From Pseudomonadota bacterium (GTDB lineage: Bacteria > Myxococcota > Polyangia > Polyangiales > Polyangiaceae): a stretch of 7,459 nucleotides of DNA. The stretch lies in contig JAEZYO010000898.1 in NCBI GenBank assembly GCA_023419055.1, forward strand, positions 1 to 7,459, written 5' to 3'. The position numbers and the translations under genes were made by a program. The notes below the pieces were generated by a model. It made no database searches. It was not told the DNA's origin and saw only the letters and a list, made by a program, of their open reading frames with translations. Below, in pieces: positions 5,185-7,459 of the stretch. The stretch's first letter is position 1. Every line of letters begins with the position of its first letter.

Positions 5185-6228
5185 GTGGACTATCGACGAC
5201 TCGGCGCATCCGGACTTCAGGTACCCGTCCTGAGTTTCGGAGCAGGTACCTTCGGCGGCCAGGGGCCGCTCTTCAGCGCGTGGGGGAATACGGACGCTCG
5301 GGAGGCGCGACGGCTCGTCGACATCTGCCTCGACGCCGGCCTGACCATGTTCGACACGGCCGACGTGTACTCGAACGGTGCCTCGGAGGAAGCGCTCGGC
5401 GCGGCGCTCGAAGGGCGACGCGATCGAGTCCTCGTCTCGACGAAGACGTCGCTGCCGATGGGAGACGGTCCTTCGGACGCGGGCTCGTCGCGCGCGCGCT
5501 TGATTCGAGCCTGTGACGACGCGCTCCGCCGGCTCGGCACCGACTACATCGATTTGATGCAGCTCCATGCCTTCGACGCGAAAACACCGATCGAGGAGGT
5601 GCTCTCGACGCTCGACGACCTCGTGTTGAAGGGCAAGATCCGCTACGTCGGCGTCTCGAACTTCTCGGGTTGGCAGTTGATGAAGTCGCTTTCGATCGCC
5701 GATCGCTACGGCTACTCGCGCTACGTCGCGCACCAGGTCTACTATTCGCTGGTCGGGCGCGACTACGAGTGGGAGCTCATGCCGCTCGGCGTCGATCAGG
5801 GCGTCGGCGCGGTGATCTGGAGCCCGCTCGGCTGGGGTCGCCTCACCGGCAAGGTGCGTCGCGGGCAGCCGCTTCCGGCGGTGAGCCGCCTGCATCAGAC
5901 CGCCGATTTCGGCCCGCCCACCGATGACGAGCACCTGTACCGAATCGTCGACGCGCTCGACGAGGTGGCCAGGGAGACAGGCAAATCGATCCCGCAGATC
6001 GCGCTCAACTGGCTCACCACGCGGCCGACCGTGTCGAGCGTCATCATCGGCGCGCGGAACGAGGCCCAGCTCCGCGACAACCTCGGCGCCGTCGGCTGGT
6101 CGCTCACGCCCGAGCAGATCGCGAAGCTCGACGCCGCGAGCGCCAAGACGCCGCCCTACCCCTACTCGCCGTACTACCGCCAGGAAGGCTTCGCGCGGCT
6201 CAACCCACCCCTGTTCCCGATGAAGTGA
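5185..6228 (+). CDS. Aldo/keto reductase
   Basis: The product has 347 residues from a GTG start. The aldo/keto reductase catalytic tetrad is complete: Asp57 in FDTADVY, Tyr62, Lys87 in STKTSL and His128 in LMQLHAFD. VGVSNFSGWQL (155-165) and Gln184 line the cofactor pocket. WSPLGWGRLTGK (212-223) and the C-terminal SSVIIGARNEAQLRDNLGAVGW form the phosphate-binding part expected for NADP(H). Length and the C-terminal PPYPYSPYYRQEGFARLNPP tail suit the large YajO/Tas-like group of cytosolic TIM-barrel reductases, which act on aldehydes and ketones. The natural substrate is unknown. It is divergent from LTTR-3 and probably controlled by it. The next gene starts 106 bp downstream with its own promoter-like element, so this is likely a single-gene transcript. 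No terminator hairpin with a T-run is visible. Confidence 0.94.
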   Translation: MDYRRLGASGLQVPVLSFGAGTFGGQGPLFSAWGNTDAREARRLVDICLDAGLTMFDTADVYSNGASEEALGAALEGRRDRVLVSTKTSLPMGDGPSDAGSSRARLIRACDDALRRLGTDYIDLMQLHAFDAKTPIEEVLSTLDDLVLKGKIRYVGVSNFSGWQLMKSLSIADRYGYSRYVAHQVYYSLVGRDYEWELMPLGVDQGVGAVIWSPLGWGRLTGKVRRGQPLPAVSRLHQTADFGPPTDDEHLYRIVDALDEVARETGKSIPQIALNWLTTRPTVSSVIIGARNEAQLRDNLGAVGWSLTPEQIAKLDAASAKTPPYPYSPYYRQEGFARLNPPLFPMK

Positions 6229-6312
6229 CGGCCCTTGGAGCAGACACGCTCACCATCACGCTTCTCGCCGCGCGCCGACCTCGTGCGATAGTCGCTCACC
6301 CGACTCGCAAGC

Positions 6313-6318
6313 TAGAAT
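6313..6318 (+). promoter_or_regulatory. Possible -10 element of the lipoprotein gene
   Basis: TAGAAT matches the TATAAT consensus at five of six positions and stands 16 nt before the ATG at 6335, in otherwise GC-rich DNA. No convincing -35 box is found 16-18 nt upstream. A start near 6325 would leave a leader of about 10 nt, which agrees with the missing ribosome binding site. Confidence 0.4.
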
Positions 6319-6334
6319 ATCCGGGCTCTCCACC

Positions 6335-6697
6335 ATGCGCCCCCTCCCTTCCCACCGTCCAGGCGCCGCTGCGTTGCTCCTGCTCTTGGGAGCTCTTCCG
6401 GCCTGTGGCGCGCCCTCGTCGACCCGCGCGTCGCACGAGGCGTCCGGTGCAGCTTCTTCCAATCCCAAGTCATCGCATCAAACGCCCGCATCGAAACCCG
6501 GCACGGGAGAGCTCTGCTCCCCGGATCACGACGCTGCCGACGGAAGCCGCGGCAACTGCCAGGAGGGGCTGCTCTGCTGCACCAACTTCCACGGCGGTTG
6601 TGGCGGGGCGCAGCCCCAGCCCGGCGAGGAGCGCGAACCGTGCACCACCTCCCGCCGCTGCGCTGCGGTAAAGGAGTGCTGGGGTCCTCCGCCGTGA
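6335..6697 (+). CDS. Small cysteine-rich secreted lipoprotein
   Basis: The product has 120 residues. A basic N-terminus, the hydrophobic run AAALLLLLGAL (11-21) and the lipobox LPAC with Cys24 form a lipoprotein signal peptide, so the mature protein should be lipidated and exported. Gly at +2 gives no inner-membrane retention signal, so the outer membrane is plausible. Residues 25-58 are a Ser/Ala/Pro-rich linker. The compact C-terminal domain holds eight cysteines (61, 75, 81, 82, 89, 103, 109, 115), including the pair LLCC, an even number that could form four disulfides. The spacing is reminiscent of small disulfide-knot domains, but I do not recognise a named family or function. It has no clear ribosome binding site and no partner gene. 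Third-position G/C use is high in this frame, supporting a real gene. Confidence 0.75.
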   Translation: MRPLPSHRPGAAALLLLLGALPACGAPSSTRASHEASGAASSNPKSSHQTPASKPGTGELCSPDHDAADGSRGNCQEGLLCCTNFHGGCGGAQPQPGEEREPCTTSRRCAAVKECWGPPP

Positions 6698-6731
6698 CGT
6701 GTGAGCCTGTTCGTTCAACGGGCCCACTGAG

Positions 6732-6824
6732 CTAGCGTGCTGCGCTCACTTCGACCGTCTCGTCCGTGGCGTAGAGGATCGACTTCGCGAGCGTCCGCGC
6801 CTCGCCGTCATGCCGTCCAGGCAT
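6732..6824 (-). pseudogene. Short coding-like remnant (30 codons)
   Basis: The frame reads ATG at 6824 to a TAG at 6732. Its sequence EARTLAKSILYATDETVEVS has coding-like composition, high G/C at third positions and lower at second. ARTLAKSI resembles a segment of small soluble proteins I have seen in myxobacteria, but this is memory, not a search. No ribosome binding site precedes the ATG. It is either a gene remnant or chance. The facing plus-strand extension (GTG at 6737) is less convincing. Confidence 0.2.
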
Positions 6825-6833
6825 CGCACCCAG

Positions 6834-6839
6834 AAGGAG
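6834..6839 (+). promoter_or_regulatory. Ribosome binding site fixing the start at 6848
   Basis: AAGGAG lies 8 nt before the ATG at 6848. It argues for the 70-residue product over the 107-residue version from a GTG at 6737, which lacks such a signal. Confidence 0.6.
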
Positions 6840-6847
6840 AAACGACC

Positions 6848-7060
6848 ATGAACCACCGACGCGCACCAACCCTGGCTCCCGCTGGCGGCTCAGGGATGGT
6901 TTGCGACGTGTACGGGCGCCGGACGGCCGCGACGGTGAGGTTCGCCGGCACAAGGTCGGACGAGCCCGTCGGACCACCCCGAACACACGGGTGCCCCGCC
7001 TCAGCCGAAGAGCTTCGCGAAAGGGCCTTCTTTTCCGGCGCCGCGGGCGGCTCACCCTAG
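6848..7060 (+). CDS. Small hypothetical protein with a degenerate zinc-ribbon pattern
   Basis: The product has 70 residues and carries one of the best ribosome binding sites in the window. Residues 18-36 (VCDVYGRRTAATVRFAGTR) and 48-60 (GCPASAEELRERA) look like the two halves of a treble-clef or zinc-ribbon domain, in which CDVC and CPxC knuckles normally supply four cysteines. Here the second ligand of each is replaced: Tyr22 in C-D-V-Y and Ser52 in C-P-A-S. Only Cys19 and Cys49 remain, so zinc binding is unlikely unless it works as a dimer or with other ligands. Third-position G/C is somewhat lower than in the large genes. It ends on the same CTAG as the convergent remnant. It may be expressed but decayed. 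I do not recognise a family with certainty. Confidence 0.5.
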   Translation: MNHRRAPTLAPAGGSGMVCDVYGRRTAATVRFAGTRSDEPVGPPRTHGCPASAEELRERAFFSGAAGGSP

Positions 7061-7218
7061 GACAGCCCGATGATCGTCTGCACGTCGAGCTTGCGCCGAT
7101 AGTGTCGGCAGTACGTGCAGATCACGAAAGGAGAGCTGGAGACGGAGGGCGGCAACGGCGCGCCGCGGTTCGGACATTCGCCCGAGCTCCCATCGACGCG
7201 AGTCGGGTAAAGCCCCAC
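7057..7218 (-). pseudogene. Zinc-ribbon-like protein remnant
   Basis: On the minus strand a frame from a possible GTG at 7218 to a TAG at 7057 gives 53 residues. The frame is open only to 7236, where a stop lies at 7239-7237. The core reads ECPNRGAPLPP (14-24), then VICTYCRHYRRKLD (32-45). This matches the common zinc-ribbon layout CPxCGAPLP ... CTYC with one change: the second ligand is Arg18 (CGC) where Cys would be TGC, a single-base difference. Third-position G/C is about 83% by hand count, strongly coding-like. No ribosome binding site precedes the GTG and no ATG is available in frame. I read it as the C-terminal remnant of a larger zinc-ribbon protein, though a short unconventional gene is possible. 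Confidence 0.4.
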
Positions 7219-7459
7219 GTTGCATCGCGCCGGGCCTCAGCCACTATCGTGCCGATGCGAACGACGCGGCGGGCACCTCCTAGCTCGGCATCAGGCTCAC
7301 GTGAGCCCAGCCATGAGCGCCCCATGAGCCCCACGTGAGCAACGCCCTCGGCGCTCCGCGCTCGAGCTGTCGCCCCGGATGCGGCGCCTGCTGTGTCGCT
7401 CCCTCCATCTCCTCGCCCATCCCCGGCATGCCGCACGGAAAGCCCGCGTTCGTACGTTG
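7219..7459. other. Right-edge region without a supported gene
   Basis: No start with a ribosome binding site is seen on either strand. On the minus strand one frame is open from the window edge to a TAG at 7280 (59 codons), with coding-like third positions and a [11 protein letters not shown] segment. It could be the tail of a gene entering from the right. Another minus frame is open over much the same DNA, so the choice is not safe. The region also carries the RTGAGC array. Confidence 0.35.
7294..7340. repeat. 14-bp palindrome and phased RTGAGC array
   Basis: GGCTCACGTGAGCC (7294-7307) is a perfect 14-bp palindrome. Four units of GTGAGC or ATGAGC start at 7301, 7313, 7324 and 7335, spaced 12, 11 and 11 bp, close to one helical turn. 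The outer two units are both part of CACGTGAGC. The array could be a protein-binding site on one DNA face, a decayed short tandem repeat, or coding repeats. Confidence 0.4.

Noticed and set aside
5131..5934. A 267-codon minus-strand frame opposite the aldo/keto reductase
   Set aside because: The reductase on the other strand has a complete catalytic tetrad and a strong ribosome binding site. The antisense frame shows no recognisable domain.
6229..6334. Terminator after the aldo/keto reductase
   Set aside because: No stem followed by a T-run was found in this gap. Termination may be Rho-dependent.
6901..7338. A 145-codon plus-strand frame near the right edge
   Set aside because: Arg-rich translation without motifs. 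It overlaps the better supported small protein and the zinc-ribbon-like remnant in other frames.

Overview
The window is high-GC bacterial chromosomal DNA. The coding frames show strong G/C preference at third positions, and many starts are GTG or lack a ribosome binding site. The mix of densely packed LysR-type regulators (LTTRs), single-gene oxidoreductases and a small cysteine-rich lipoprotein suits a large-genome Gram-negative soil bacterium. A myxobacterium of the Polyangiales is my best guess, but this is inference from style, not from a marker gene. I see no tRNA, rRNA, CRISPR array, insertion sequence or phage gene.

Left edge (1-650): the N-terminal part of a small multi-pass membrane protein runs off the window on the minus strand. 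It has a strong ribosome binding site and a long leader. The leader contains a two-tier inverted repeat and begins near a TTGACA element with a 16-bp near-palindrome beside it.

Centre (651-6228): three LTTR genes are each divergently paired with one oxidoreductase gene. LTTR-1 (minus) faces a RibD/dihydrofolate-reductase-like protein (plus). An extended SDR aldehyde-reductase-like protein (minus) faces LTTR-2 (plus). LTTR-3 (minus) faces an aldo/keto reductase (plus). Neighbouring modules converge tail to tail and their coding ends overlap by 22 and 34 bp. In all three divergent gaps a perfect inverted repeat is centred 19-20.5 bp from the first base of the regulator's start codon. This shared geometry is the main finding. 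It suggests three independent, self-regulated switches for NAD(P)H-dependent reductases, possibly for reactive carbonyls or other small electrophiles. The substrates are not deducible.

Right edge (6229-7459): a cysteine-rich lipoprotein gene is followed by about 760 bp of poorly organised DNA. This holds a 70-residue small protein with a strong ribosome binding site, a convergent minus-strand zinc-ribbon-like remnant, and a short coding-like minus-strand piece. The small protein and the remnant end on the same CTAG, and both appear to have lost zinc-knuckle cysteines. A short array of RTGAGC units spaced 11-12 bp, starting within a 14-bp palindrome, lies near the right edge.
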